Below, in pieces: positions 7,944-16,643 of a stretch of DNA of 64,000 nt. A program made the translations under genes and the position numbers. The notes under the pieces were generated by a model. It was not told the DNA's origin. It did not search any database and worked only from the letters and a program-made list of their open reading frames with translations. Numbering within the stretch: position 1 is the stretch's first letter; each line of letters begins with the position of its first letter. Location: assembly GCF_002017865.1 (NCBI RefSeq), contig NZ_MTJN01000002.1, positions 3,596,001-3,660,000 on the forward strand. The letters run 5' to 3'. The stretch is from Rhodoferax fermentans (GTDB lineage Bacteria; Pseudomonadota; Gammaproteobacteria; Burkholderiales; Burkholderiaceae_C).

Positions 7944-9664
7944 AAATCACAGTCAGGGATGCACCACCGCGCCAGATCTGGGCGCTGGAAAAGGCGGGCA
8001 TCCACCCGCTGCTGGCGCAGTTGTATGCGGCACGGGGTGTGCTCGACCCGTCCGAGCTGGACGCCGCCTTGACCCACCTGCTGCCCCCCACCACGATGCA
8101 AGGCACAGCCGAGGCCGCGCGCCTGCTGGCCGACGCCATGGCACAGGACAAAAAACTCTGCATCGTTGCCGACTACGACTGCGACGGCGCCACCGCCTGC
8201 GCCGTCGCCATCCGTGGTCTGCGCCTGCTGGGCGCCCAACATGTGGACTACATCGTGCCGGATCGGGTGCAGGACGGCTACGGCCTGACCCCACCGATCT
8301 CCCAACGGGTCAAGGCCAGCGGCGCCGATGTGCTGATCACGGTCGACAACGGTATTGCCAGTTTTGACGGCGTCGCCACCGCACGCGCCCTGGGCCTGCA
8401 GGTGCTGGTGACCGACCACCACCTGTGCGCCAGTGTGGATGGCCAGATCACCCTGCCCGACGCCGATGTGATCGTCAACCCGAACCAGCCCGGCTGCGGC
8501 TTTGAGAGCAAGTCCATCGCCGGAGTCGGTGTGATGTTTTATGTGCTGCTGGCTTTGCGCGCCGAGCTGCGCACACGCGGGCTGTTGGAAGGCACCGGCC
8601 CGCGCCTGGACACCCTGCTGCCGCTGGTGGCGCTGGGCACCGTGGCCGATGTGGTGAAACTCGACGCCAACAACCGCCGCCTTGTGGCCCAAGGCTTAAA
8701 ACGGGTGCGAGCCCTTGCCATGCCTGCCGGTCTTGCTTCACTTTTTACAGCAGCCTCACGCGATGCGGCAGCCGCCACCACTTTTGACTTTGGCTTTGCG
8801 CTGGGGCCACGCATCAACGCCGCCGGGCGCCTGTCGGACATGACGCTGGGCATTGAATGCCTGCTCACCGACGACGCCAACCGCGCGCTGGAGCTCGCCA
8901 AGACCCTGGACAACATCAACCGCGAACGCCGCGAGATCGAGGGCAACATGCGCGAACAGGCGCTGCTGGTGGCCGAGTCGCTGTTTGAAGAGGCCGCCGA
9001 GGCACCACCCGCCATCTGCGTGTTTGACCCCGATTTCCACGAAGGGGTGGTGGGCATCGTGGCCTCGCGCCTCAAGGACAAGCTGCACCGCCCGGCCTTT
9101 GTGTTTGCGCCCAGTGGTGCGACTGGCCATGGGCATGAACTCAAAGGCTCAGGCCGCTCAATCCCGGGCTTTCACCTACGCGACGCGCTCGACCTGGTGG
9201 CCAAACGCCACCCCGGTGTGTTGCTGCGTTTTGGGGGACACGCGATGGCGGCAGGCTGCACCATTGCCGAGGAACATTTTGAAATTTTCGAACAGGGCCT
9301 GGCCCAGGTGGCGCAGGAGTGGCTCTCGGCCGCCACCCTGATGCGCCGCATCGACACCGACGGCCCGCTCAAACCCGAGTACCGCCGGGTGGACCTGGTC
9401 GATGCACTGCACCACGAGGTCTGGGGCCAGGGTTTTGCCGCACCGACCTTCAGTGAAGAGGTCGAGGTGGTGTCGCAACGCCTGGTGGGTGAAAAACACC
9501 TGCAACTCAAACTCAAACACCGTGGCGACCCGGTCGACGGCATCTGGTTTGGCCACACCGAACCACTGCCAGCCCGCGTCAAGCTGGCGTTCCGACTCGA
9601 TGCCGACAGCTGGCGCGGTGAACGCAAGGTGCGTTTTCTGGTGGAGGCGGCTGAGTTGCTCTGA
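7940..9664 (+). CDS. recJ: Single-stranded-DNA-specific 5'-3' exonuclease RecJ
   Basis: 574-residue DHH/DHHA1 exonuclease that resects 5' ends in RecF-pathway recombination and mismatch repair. Motifs: DYDCDGATA at about 77-85, the DHH motif TDHHL at about 158-162, ALGTVADVV, GPRINAAGRL, GIVASRLKDKL, GSGRSIPGFHLRDALD and FGGHAMAAG. The C-terminal OB/RecJ region ends with KVRFLVEAAELL. The ATG at 7940 overlaps the previous stop by four bases and precedes the conserved core; an earlier in-frame start lies inside the upstream gene and is unlikely. Full length for the family. Confidence 0.97.
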   Translation: MKITVRDAPPRQIWALEKAGIHPLLAQLYAARGVLDPSELDAALTHLLPPTTMQGTAEAARLLADAMAQDKKLCIVADYDCDGATACAVAIRGLRLLGAQHVDYIVPDRVQDGYGLTPPISQRVKASGADVLITVDNGIASFDGVATARALGLQVLVTDHHLCASVDGQITLPDADVIVNPNQPGCGFESKSIAGVGVMFYVLLALRAELRTRGLLEGTGPRLDTLLPLVALGTVADVVKLDANNRRLVAQGLKRVRALAMPAGLASLFTAASRDAAAATTFDFGFALGPRINAAGRLSDMTLGIECLLTDDANRALELAKTLDNINRERREIEGNMREQALLVAESLFEEAAEAPPAICVFDPDFHEGVVGIVASRLKDKLHRPAFVFAPSGATGHGHELKGSGRSIPGFHLRDALDLVAKRHPGVLLRFGGHAMAAGCTIAEEHFEIFEQGLAQVAQEWLSAATLMRRIDTDGPLKPEYRRVDLVDALHHEVWGQGFAAPTFSEEVEVVSQRLVGEKHLQLKLKHRGDPVDGIWFGHTEPLPARVKLAFRLDADSWRGERKVRFLVEAAELL

Positions 9665-9769
9665 GACCTTTGGTTTGATGCCCTGCAGACAAGCCCCTGC
9701 CCGAACACCACAGTAGGGCTGATTTATGAATGGCCGGTCAACGGGGTGATAGCTGCCTAAAATGAGCCG

Positions 9770-10651
9770 ATGAGCCCCACCCTGAACGCTGACCTGCATT
9801 GCCATTCGGTGATCTCCGACGGTACCCTGACCCCCGAGGAGTTGGCCCAGCGTGCCAAGGACAAAGGGGTTGAACTGTGGGCGTTGACCGACCACGACGA
9901 GATCGGCGGGCAAACCCGGGCCGCCGCAGCAGCAGCTGCGCTGGGGCTGGACTACCTGACCGGCGTTGAAATCTCGGTGAGTTTTTTGAACCAGACGGTG
10001 CACATTGTGGGCCTGGGTTTTGATGCCAACAACAGCGCCTTGCGCGAGGGACTGGCACAAACCCGTGGTGGGCGTGCCCAGCGCGCGCGCGCCATGGCCG
10101 ACGACTTGGCCCGGGTCGGCATCCACAGCAGCTTTGAAGGCGCCCTGAAATACGCCGGCAACCACGACCTGATTTCACGCACCCACTTTGCCCGTTTTAT
10201 GGTGGAAACCGGTGTCTGCAAAGACACCTACGAGGTGTTTCGCAAATACCTGACCGAAGGCAAACCCGGTTATGTGGCCCACCGTTGGGCCACCCTCAAA
10301 GAGGCGGTCTACTGGATTCGGGATGCCGGTGGGCTGGCGGTGATCGCCCATCCTGCGCGTTACAAGTTCAGTGCCAACGAGGAATTTGCCCTGTTCACCG
10401 AGTTCAAGGGCTTTGGTGGCCAAGGGGTCGAGGTGGTCACCGGCAGCCATTCCGCCGCCGACAGCGTGACCTACACCGATGTGGCGCTGGAGTTCGCGTT
10501 GGCGGCCTCACGCGGCAGTGACTTTCACAGCCCGACTGAGAGCCGCACCGACCTGGGTGAGCTGCCCACCCTGCCCGAACAACTCACCCCGATCTGGACG
10601 CTGTTGCAGCACCAGATTCAAAAAGCCCCGCAAGGACTCATGCCTACATGA
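9770..10651 (+). CDS. PHP domain phosphoesterase (YciV/RNase AM-like)
   Basis: 293-residue PHP-fold metal-dependent phosphoesterase. Metal-binding motifs are NADLHCHSVISDGTL (HxH, D), WALTDHDEIGG (HD), TGVEISV (E), the long YAGNHDLISRTHFARFMVE block, AVIAHPARY (H) and SDFHSP (DxH). The family includes the 5'-3' exonuclease/oligoribonuclease YciV and 3',5'-nucleotide bisphosphate phosphatases; sequence alone does not decide. A TAAAAT hexamer about 10 bases before the start could be its -10 box. Its stop overlaps the next gene's ATG (ATGA). Confidence 0.92.
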   Translation: MSPTLNADLHCHSVISDGTLTPEELAQRAKDKGVELWALTDHDEIGGQTRAAAAAAALGLDYLTGVEISVSFLNQTVHIVGLGFDANNSALREGLAQTRGGRAQRARAMADDLARVGIHSSFEGALKYAGNHDLISRTHFARFMVETGVCKDTYEVFRKYLTEGKPGYVAHRWATLKEAVYWIRDAGGLAVIAHPARYKFSANEEFALFTEFKGFGGQGVEVVTGSHSAADSVTYTDVALEFALAASRGSDFHSPTESRTDLGELPTLPEQLTPIWTLLQHQIQKAPQGLMPT

Positions 10652-11532
10652 GTTTTTGGCGCAGCCGCCAGGGTGGCGGAATTTTGTTGATTGTGGTCGT
10701 CACACTGCTTTTTTCGCTGGGTGACGCCGCCGCGCGCCACATCACCCAGCTGGTGCCGGTATTGATGCTGTTGTGGTTCAGGTATGCCTTTCAAACCATC
10801 GTCACGCTGGTGATGCGTTTGCCAACACAAAAGGCCAGTCTGTTTGCCACCCCCAACCCGAAGTTCCAGGCGCTGCGCGGTGTGCTGCTGCTGACCACCA
10901 GTTTCTGCTCGTTTTATGGCCTGCAACATCTGCCGGTGGGTGAGTTCACCGCCATGGTCATGCTGTCACCGATGGTGGCCACGGCGATGGCGGCGATCAC
11001 ACTCAAACACCATGTGGCCCATCTGCGCTGGCTGCTGATGGCCGTGGGCCTGGCGGGTGTGCTGCTGGTGGTGCGCCCGGGCGGCCAGGTGTTTGGCTGG
11101 GCCTTGCTGTTCCCTCTGTTGCTGGTGACCACCTACGCCTGGTTCCAGGTGCTGACCAGCCGACTCAGCAACGACGAAAACCCCTACACCACCCAGTTTT
11201 ACACCGGGCTGGTGGGCGCCCTGGCGACCAGCCCGCTGCTGTTATGGACCTGGGACACCCAGGCTTTGCTGAACCACTGGCCCTGGTTTTTGGCGGTGAG
11301 TGTGGCTGCCTCGTTTGGCCATCTGTTGCTGATCAGTGCCTTCAACCGCGCCAGCGCGGTGGTGCTGTCGCCCTACCTCTACACCCAGATCGCTTTTGCC
11401 ACCCTGGCGGGTTGGGTGTTTTTCCGCCACATGCCTGATGGACTGGCCTGGGTTGGTATTGTGGTGATTGCGATCAGTGGTGTCGGCAATGCGCTGGTCT
11501 CGATCCGCGAGTCGGCCCAACAGCGACAATAG
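10648..11532 (+). CDS. EamA/DMT family transporter
   Basis: 294-residue inner-membrane protein with two EamA repeats and about ten TM segments (ILLIVVVTLLFSLGDAAARHI; LLLTTSFCSFYGLQHLPVGEFTAMVMLSPM; WVFFRHMPDGLAWVGIVVIAISG). The repeat motif FTAMVMLSPMVATAMAA marks the DMT fold. The substrate is not predictable. It is coupled to the PHP gene by an ATGA overlap, and the YciO-like gene starts five bases after its stop, so all three probably share a transcript. Confidence 0.9.
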   Translation: MSFWRSRQGGGILLIVVVTLLFSLGDAAARHITQLVPVLMLLWFRYAFQTIVTLVMRLPTQKASLFATPNPKFQALRGVLLLTTSFCSFYGLQHLPVGEFTAMVMLSPMVATAMAAITLKHHVAHLRWLLMAVGLAGVLLVVRPGGQVFGWALLFPLLLVTTYAWFQVLTSRLSNDENPYTTQFYTGLVGALATSPLLLWTWDTQALLNHWPWFLAVSVAASFGHLLLISAFNRASAVVLSPYLYTQIAFATLAGWVFFRHMPDGLAWVGIVVIAISGVGNALVSIRESAQQRQ

Positions 11533-11536
11533 ACCC

Positions 11537-12160
11537 ATGCCACAGCTTTTTGAACTCCATCCCGACAACCCGCAACCCCGTTTGCTCAAACAAGCCACGG
11601 CCCTGCTGGACAAAGGCGAGGTGCTCGCAGTGCCCACCGACTCCAGCTACGCCCTGGTCTGCCATCTGGACGACAAGGCCGCTGCCGACAAGTTACGCCG
11701 CATCCGGGGGGTGGACGACAAACACCACCTGACCCTGCTGTGCCGCGACCTGTCCGAACTGGCCACCTACGCCCAGGTCGACAACACCCAATACCGCCTG
11801 CTCAAGGCCGCCACACCAGGGGCCTACACCTTCATCCTGCAGGCCACCAAAGAGGTGCCCCGGCGCCTGAGCCACCCGGCACGCAAGACGATTGGTCTGC
11901 GGGTGCCCGACCACAAAGTGCTCCAGGAGCTTCTAGCCCTTCATAACACGCCGCTTCTAGCTACTACATTAATAGCTCCCGGCGAGACCGAACCGCTTAA
12001 CGACGCCACCGAGATCCGCGAGCGTTACCACGGCCGCATTGCCGCCATCATCGACTCGGGCGCCTGCCCGCGTGAACCCACCACCGTGGTGGACCTGAGC
12101 GGCGCCGAGCCGGTGGTCATCCGCGAAGGCCGGGGCCCGCTGGCGCTGCTGGGGCTCTAG
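11537..12160 (+). CDS. Sua5/YciO/YrdC family protein
   Basis: 207-residue YrdC-fold protein of the YciO subgroup. It opens with FELHPDNPQPRLLKQATALLDKGEVLAVPTDSSYALVC and contains RIRGVDDKHHLTLLCRDLSELATYA and AATPGAYTFILQATKEVPRRL. The fold binds double-stranded RNA and in TsaC/Sua5 makes threonylcarbamoyl-AMP; YciO-type members are not confirmed to have that role. A dispersed repeat copy (TAGCCCTT, AGCTACT, AATAGCT, about 11932-11978) is read in frame here as LLALHNTPLLATTLIAPGE. Confidence 0.9.
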   Translation: MPQLFELHPDNPQPRLLKQATALLDKGEVLAVPTDSSYALVCHLDDKAAADKLRRIRGVDDKHHLTLLCRDLSELATYAQVDNTQYRLLKAATPGAYTFILQATKEVPRRLSHPARKTIGLRVPDHKVLQELLALHNTPLLATTLIAPGETEPLNDATEIRERYHGRIAAIIDSGACPREPTTVVDLSGAEPVVIREGRGPLALLGL

Positions 12161-12178
12161 ACCCACCCAACACCCCTC

Positions 12179-12847
12179 ATGGACTTTGCCAATCTGATTC
12201 AAACCGTGGCGATCTACGCCATCCCGGTACTGTTGTCGATCACCCTGCACGAGGCCGCCCACGGTTACGCCGCGCGCCACTTTGGTGACAACACCGCCTA
12301 TCTGGCCGGGCGCATCACGCTCAACCCGTTCAAACACATCGACCCGCTCGGCACCATCCTGATGCCGCTGATGCTGTACTTCGCTACCTCAGGGGCGTTT
12401 TTGTTTGGCTACGCCAAGCCGGTGCCTGTGCGTTTTGGCAACCTGCACCACCCCAAACAGGACATGGTCTGGGTGGCGCTGGCCGGGCCGGGCGCCAACT
12501 TTGTCCAGGCACTGGCCTGGGGCGCGGTGTTTTACCTGTTGCAGGCCGCTGGTGTCAGCGAACCGTTTTTCATCGAAATGGCGCAAGGTGGCATCCTGGT
12601 CAACATCGTGATGTTTGCGTTCAACCTGTTTCCACTGCCACCACTGGACGGTGGCCGCATCCTGGTTGGGCTGCTGCCGTATCGGCAGGCGGTGCTGGTG
12701 TCGCGGGTGGAGCCTTTTGGCTTTTTCATCGTCATGGCACTGGTGCTGGCCGGTGTGGTCGGCAGCCTGTGGCTGCGCCCGCTGATGGGCATCACTTTTA
12801 AACTGATCAACCTGCTGCTGACCCCGCTGGCCATGTTGGTGGGCTGA
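12179..12847 (+). CDS. Site-2 protease family (M50) membrane metalloprotease
   Basis: 222-residue polytopic membrane protein of the compact S2P/M50B group. The zinc site is HEAAH (in SITLHEAAHGYAARHFGD, about residue 22) with the third ligand in NLFPLPPLDGGRILVG (about residue 150). Other hydrophobic blocks are LGTILMPLMLYFATSGAFLFGYA and FIVMALVLAGVVGSLW. It lacks the PDZ domain of RseP. The target is unknown. It lies between the yciO-like gene and trpS on the same strand. Confidence 0.93.
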   Translation: MDFANLIQTVAIYAIPVLLSITLHEAAHGYAARHFGDNTAYLAGRITLNPFKHIDPLGTILMPLMLYFATSGAFLFGYAKPVPVRFGNLHHPKQDMVWVALAGPGANFVQALAWGAVFYLLQAAGVSEPFFIEMAQGGILVNIVMFAFNLFPLPPLDGGRILVGLLPYRQAVLVSRVEPFGFFIVMALVLAGVVGSLWLRPLMGITFKLINLLLTPLAMLVG

Positions 12848-12887
12848 TCGTCCTTTTCTTTTTTATTGTTGTGACTGACGTTTTTTC

Positions 12888-14198
12888 ATGAGTATTGAGC
12901 GCTTTCTGACCGGCATCACCCCGTCCGGCACACCCCATCTGGGCAATTACGTGGGTTCCATCCGTCCGTCGGTTGCCGCCAGCCTGCGCACCAACGTGCA
13001 GAGTTTCTATTTCCTGGCCGACTACCACGCGCTGATCAAGGTCGAGGATCCGGCACGCATCCAGCGCTCCACGCTGGAAATTGCCGCGAGCTGGCTGGCC
13101 TGCGGGCTGGACCCCCACAAAGTGGTGTTTTACCGCCAGTCGGATGTGCCCGAGATCCCGGAGCTGACCTGGTTTCTGAGCTGTGTGCTGGGCAAAGGAG
13201 TGCTCAACCGCGCCCACGCCTACAAGGCGGCTGTCGACAAAAACACCGCCGCCGCGCTGGACCCGGATGCCGACGTGAGTGTGGGCCTGTTCATGTACCC
13301 GGTGCTGATGGGCGCCGACATCCTGATGTTCAACGCCCACCAGGTGCCGGTGGGGCGCGACCAGGTGCAGCACATCGAGATGGCGCGCGACATGGCCGCC
13401 AGCTTCAACCACCGCTACGGGCCGCACTTCATCGCACCCGAGGCCGCCATTGAAGAGAACGTCGCCACCCTGCCCGGCCTGGATGGCCGCAAAATGAGCA
13501 AGAGTTACGACAACACCATTCCGCTGTTTTCCTCACGCGAACAGCTGCAAAAACTCATCAGCAGCATCGTCACCGACAGCAAGGCACCCGGTGAGCCCAA
13601 AACGGTGGAAGGCTCAGCCCTGTTCCAGATTTACCAGGCCTTTGCCAGCTCATCCGAGACCGACAACCTGCGCCAGGCCTACGCCGACGGCATCGCCTGG
13701 GGTGATGCCAAACAGCTGGTGTTTGAGCGCATTGACCAGGAACTGGCACCGCTGCGGGCCAAGTACCAGGCGCTGATCAATGACCCAGGCCAGATCGAAG
13801 CCATTTTCAAAATCGGCGCCGACAAGGCCCGCGCCATTGCAACCCCGTTCATGGCGCAACTGCGCCATGCGGTCGGCCTGCGCGACCTGCGTGCCCAAGA
13901 CGCCGCCAGCACCAAAGCCACCAAACAGGCACTGCCGGTGTTCAAACAGTACCGCGAGGCCGATGGCCAGTTCTACTTCAAGCTGCAAAGTGCAGACGGC
14001 AAGCTGCTGTTGCAAAGCAGCGCTTTTGCCTCACCCAAGGTGGCCGGTCAAGCCATTGCCAGCCTGCAAACCCAGGGCGCCAGCGCACTGGCCGATCTGG
14101 CTGGCCTGGTGACACTGCAGGCAAGCACCACAGAAGCGGAACTCGATGAGGCCTTGTTGGCGCTGCGCGAAGCCAAAGCCGAGTCAAAAGCCAAGTAG
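12888..14198 (+). CDS. trpS: Tryptophan-tRNA ligase with C-terminal YegP/DUF1508-like extension
   Basis: Class I aminoacyl-tRNA synthetase that charges tRNA-Trp. The HIGH-type motif is [10 protein letters not shown] at about 12-21 and the KMSKS motif [10 protein letters not shown] at about 201-210. It has 436 residues where common bacterial TrpS has 330-350. The extra C-terminus contains [34 protein letters not shown], which by eye resembles the small DUF1508/YegP fold, then a charged tail ending AKAESKAK. The ATG follows a T-rich stretch with no strong Shine-Dalgarno. tRNA-Ser follows 24 bases later. Confidence 0.96.
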   Translation: MSIERFLTGITPSGTPHLGNYVGSIRPSVAASLRTNVQSFYFLADYHALIKVEDPARIQRSTLEIAASWLACGLDPHKVVFYRQSDVPEIPELTWFLSCVLGKGVLNRAHAYKAAVDKNTAAALDPDADVSVGLFMYPVLMGADILMFNAHQVPVGRDQVQHIEMARDMAASFNHRYGPHFIAPEAAIEENVATLPGLDGRKMSKSYDNTIPLFSSREQLQKLISSIVTDSKAPGEPKTVEGSALFQIYQAFASSSETDNLRQAYADGIAWGDAKQLVFERIDQELAPLRAKYQALINDPGQIEAIFKIGADKARAIATPFMAQLRHAVGLRDLRAQDAASTKATKQALPVFKQYREADGQFYFKLQSADGKLLLQSSAFASPKVAGQAIASLQTQGASALADLAGLVTLQASTTEAELDEALLALREAKAESKAK

Positions 14199-14222
14199 CC
14201 GCTGCTACAATCTGCGGTTCGC

Positions 14223-14310
14223 GGAGAGATGGCAGAGTGGCCGAATGTACCTGACTCGAAATCAGGCGTACCGCAAGGTACCGTGGGTTCGAATCCCACT
14301 CTCTCCGCCA
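14223..14310 (+). tRNA. tRNA-Ser (anticodon CGA)
   Basis: Acceptor arm GGAGAGA (14223-14229) pairs with TCTCTCC (14300-14306). The anticodon stem-loop CTGACTCGAAATCAG places CGA in the anticodon, and a long variable arm (CGTACCGCAAGGTACCG) marks a class II tRNA. The T-loop is GGGTTCGAATCCC, and G-CCA is encoded at 14307-14310. Its 3' end is a likely integration target for the element whose integrase starts 186 bases downstream. Confidence 0.97.
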
Positions 14311-14322
14311 CAGATATGTTTT

Positions 14323-14409
14323 TTAGCGTTCGCTAAAGTCCATTAAAGAAACAAAAAGCCCCGTAGCTCAATAGGTTACGGGGCTTTTTTGTTTGTTAGC
14401 GTTTGTTAA
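14323..14409. repeat. TTAGCGTTCGCTAA inverted repeat and near-copy between tRNA-Ser and integrase
   Basis: TTAGCG-TT-CGCTAA (14323-14336) is a perfect inverted repeat. TTAGCGTTTGTTAA (14396-14409) matches it at 12 of 14 positions in direct orientation. The pair flanks the hairpin at 14357-14385. The position between the tRNA 3' end and the integrase gene suits core-type integrase or excisionase binding sites, but this is inference. Confidence 0.45.
14353..14391. terminator. Rho-independent terminator downstream of tRNA-Ser
   Basis: AGCCCCGTA (14357-14365) pairs with TACGGGGCT (14377-14385), an exact 9-bp GC-rich stem, followed by a T run on the plus strand and preceded by an A run. It could therefore work in both directions. 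Confidence 0.85.
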
Positions 14410-14434
14410 GGTTCGTTGACAGCCGGTCACAAAC

Positions 14435-14493
14435 GGGGGCATATTCGGGGGCATAAATTCCATATTTTTGATGCCCCCACGAAAGATGCCCCC
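14435..14493. repeat. GGGGGCA repeats upstream of integrase (left arm-type sites)
   Basis: Two direct copies of GGGGGCAT spaced 12 bases (14435-14454) face two inverted copies ATGCCCCC (14472-14478 and 14487-14493 cores), the last one immediately before the integrase start. The same 12-base-spaced doublet recurs at 26861-26879. They are best read as arm-type integrase binding sites at the element end. Confidence 0.6.
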
Positions 14494-14495
14494 AA

Positions 14496-15719
14496 ATGCC
14501 TCTGACCAAGCTTGAATGCGACCGGGCCGCCTGCCCACCAGGGCGCCCGATGCTGCGCCTTTCCGATGAAAAAGGCATGTATTTGGAAGTGACCCAAGCA
14601 GGTGGCAAATACTGGCGGTTGAAATATCGACACGTTGGCAAAGAAAAGCGCCTGGCTTTGGGGGTCTATCCTGCTGTTTCCCTGGCCCAAGCTCGCAAGG
14701 CACGCGACCAGGCCCGCGATGCGCTGGCAGCCGGTGAAGACCCTGGCCAGCTCAAGCGCGAAGCCAAGCTGACCAAGGCGGTCAACGATGCCCGCACCTT
14801 TGAGGCAGTGGCCCGCCAATGGTTTGATCACTGGAAGGGCACCAAAAGCCCACGCCACACCGATTACGTGCTTCGCAGACTTGAGGCCGATGTGTTCCCG
14901 GCGCTGGGTGGTCGCCCGCTGGCCAGTGTGACCGCCCCTGCCCTGCTGGCAATGGCAAAGGGTATCGAGGCACGCGGCGCGATTGACATCGCCAAGCGCA
15001 GCCTGCAGACCTGTGGCCAGATCATGCGTTACGCGGTGGCGCATGGCCTGATCGAGCGCAACCCGGCAGCGGACGTGAAGCCATCAGACGCACTCAAGCC
15101 CCACAAAAAAGAGAATTACGCCCGCCTTGACGCAAAGGAAATGCCCGAACTGTTGCGCCGGATCGAGGCCTACCAGGGCACGCCACACACCCGCCTGGCG
15201 ATGAAGCTGCTGGCACTGACCTTTGTGCGCACGGGTGAACTGATCGCTGCCCGTTGGGATGAATTCGACCTTGAGGCGGCCCGCTGGGACATACCGGCAT
15301 CACGCATGAAGATGAAAACACCGCACATCGTGCCCTTGGCACCGCAAGCCGTCGAGGTGCTCAAAATTCTGCAAACCACGTCAAATGGTCGGGCCCTGCT
15401 TTTCCCCGGTGAGCGGGATCACCAGAAACCTATGAGCAACAACACCATTTTGAAGGCGCTGGAACGCATGGGGTACAAGGGCCGCATGACTGGCCACGGG
15501 TTCAGGGGCATGGCGTCGACCATGTTGCATGAGCAAGGCTTTGGCCACCACCTGATTGAACTGCAGCTGGCACACCAGGAACGCGACCAAGTGAGCGCCG
15601 CCTACAACCACGCCCTTTACCTGGCAGACCGGACCGCCATGATGACCACCTGGGCGAACACCCTCGACAAGCTGCGCAAAGGTGCGGACGTGATCCCACT
15701 GCCCCAGCGGGCCGCCTGA
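14496..15719 (+). CDS. Tyrosine site-specific integrase (P4-type, DUF4102 N-terminus)
   Basis: 407-residue phage/island integrase. The N-terminal DUF4102 arm-binding domain (LRLSDEKGMYLEVTQAGGKYWRLKYRHVGKEKRLALGVYPAVSLAQAR) is followed by a SAM-like core-binding domain (FEAVARQWFDHWK...) and a catalytic domain with Arg in FVRTGELIAARW (about residue 243), HGFRG (His, Arg, about 333-336), LAHQERD and the nucleophile Tyr in SAAYNHALY (about 370). It mediates recombination at att sites, most often tRNA 3' ends for this class, consistent with the adjacent tRNA-Ser. The start directly follows GGGGGCA-type sites, suggesting autoregulation by its own binding. Confidence 0.97.
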   Translation: MPLTKLECDRAACPPGRPMLRLSDEKGMYLEVTQAGGKYWRLKYRHVGKEKRLALGVYPAVSLAQARKARDQARDALAAGEDPGQLKREAKLTKAVNDARTFEAVARQWFDHWKGTKSPRHTDYVLRRLEADVFPALGGRPLASVTAPALLAMAKGIEARGAIDIAKRSLQTCGQIMRYAVAHGLIERNPAADVKPSDALKPHKKENYARLDAKEMPELLRRIEAYQGTPHTRLAMKLLALTFVRTGELIAARWDEFDLEAARWDIPASRMKMKTPHIVPLAPQAVEVLKILQTTSNGRALLFPGERDHQKPMSNNTILKALERMGYKGRMTGHGFRGMASTMLHEQGFGHHLIELQLAHQERDQVSAAYNHALYLADRTAMMTTWANTLDKLRKGADVIPLPQRAA

Positions 15720-16302
15720 TACCCCCGCCCGGCACGTTTTGCCACGTTTCCAGGCTGCTGAAATGCAAAAGTGCTGCGACAGTGAGGGCAAATCAGGAAA
15801 ACCAAGCAACCATGCGGGTTAGCGGGCGTTTTGTGACTGAAGGCAAAGTGAGGGCAAACTGCAGACAAAGTGAGGGCAAATTAAAGATGATGAAGATTTT
15901 TTCTATTCACATCACCATCCTCACCCCAAACCCTGCACCTTCACCGGCTGTTATCGGACATTGCCGACGATATGCACACCTTAGCAAAAATGAGCGCCGG
16001 GGTTGTCCCCTTTGGCACGCCAATCGCGCCAGCACCGTAACAGCCTGGCAGCGGGGCAACCGCGACCCGTTATCTGTCAAATTTTCCCCTGTGGATAACT
16101 TCTACAGCGCCAGCTTTCTGCTAGCTGCTGAAAAAATAGGCATTGTGGATAAGGTTTTCAAGTGCTTGAAATCAATGAAAAATCCCGTTAATGTGCGTAA
16201 AGTTATGCATAACGCACAGTAAGTACGACGAGTGTTATGTTAATAGTGTGCGTTATTCAACAAAATATGCACATTAAAGGGATTAATAGCTACACTCCCT
16301 TC
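15720..16302. other. AT-rich non-coding region with DnaA boxes: candidate replication origin/operator
   Basis: No convincing gene in about 600 bases. Besides the TGAGGGCA cluster it holds two exact DnaA boxes (TGTGGATAA at 16090-16098 and 16144-16152). An operator-like array follows: TTAATGTGC (16188-16196) inverted with GCACATTAA (16269-16277), TGTGCGT (16192-16198) inverted with ACGCACA (16212-16218), the palindrome GTTATGCATAAC (16202-16213), and a further TGTGCGTTAT (16247-16256). The part after 16090 is clearly AT-richer than its surroundings. I read it as an origin and early promoter region of the element. A reading frame at 15782-16222 shows no protein-like composition. Confidence 0.55.
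15774..15878 (+). repeat. TGAGGGCA iteron-like repeats, left cluster
   Basis: Three direct copies: CTGCGACAGTGAGGGCA (15774-15790), then AAAGTGAGGGCAAA at about 15846-15859 and again at 15868-15880. The longer first copy matches an inverted copy, CTGCGACAACTGAGGGCA, at 26119-26136 on the other side of the element. Candidate iterons or replication-initiator sites. Confidence 0.6.
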
Positions 16303-16322
16303 ATGAAGAAATGGAATAAATC

Positions 16323-16544
16323 ATGACCGTTGACGAACTAGACGCCGCATTGCTGGTGCTTGGCTGGAAGGTAAGCGACTTTTGCCGGGCAACGGGCTTG
16401 CACCGCAACACCCCCAGTCGCTGGCGTAATGATGGCGTGCTGATACCCGAGTGGGTACCTAAGCACCTGGCGCTGCTGTTGGAGGTCAAACGGCTGCACG
16501 CTGAGTACCTTACGCCACCCAAGGGCGGCGCCAGCAACGAATAA
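16323..16544 (+). CDS. Small helix-turn-helix protein (putative element regulator)
   Basis: 73 residues. LGWKVSDFCRATGLHRNTPSRWRNDGVLIPEWVPKHLALLLEV has the spacing of a Cro/XRE-like HTH with recognition helix around HRNTPSRW. It lies directly downstream of the inverted-repeat array at 16188-16277, so it may be the repressor or activator of this element, binding those sites. A seven-codon leader (ATG at 16303, MKKWNKS) ends in TGA overlapping this gene's ATG, suggesting coupled translation. No family name can be given with certainty. Confidence 0.65.
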   Translation: MTVDELDAALLVLGWKVSDFCRATGLHRNTPSRWRNDGVLIPEWVPKHLALLLEVKRLHAEYLTPPKGGASNE

Positions 16545-16643
16545 CGCGAAATCCCGGCGCGATTTGACCGGGGTAAAAAAAGCGGCGGTGCGGGTGTTGC
16601 GAGCACCTGTCCCGCCTGACCACCAATGAAAGTGAGTTCAAAA

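Noticed and set aside
9770..10651. DNA polymerase III alpha or histidinol phosphatase as identity of the PHP protein
   Set aside because: It is a stand-alone 293-residue PHP protein without polymerase domains, and the motif order fits the YciV/nucleotide phosphatase group better.
15782..16222. 146-codon open frame after the integrase
   Set aside because: Its composition is not protein-like and it runs across the TGAGGGCA repeats and DnaA boxes; better explained as a non-coding origin region.
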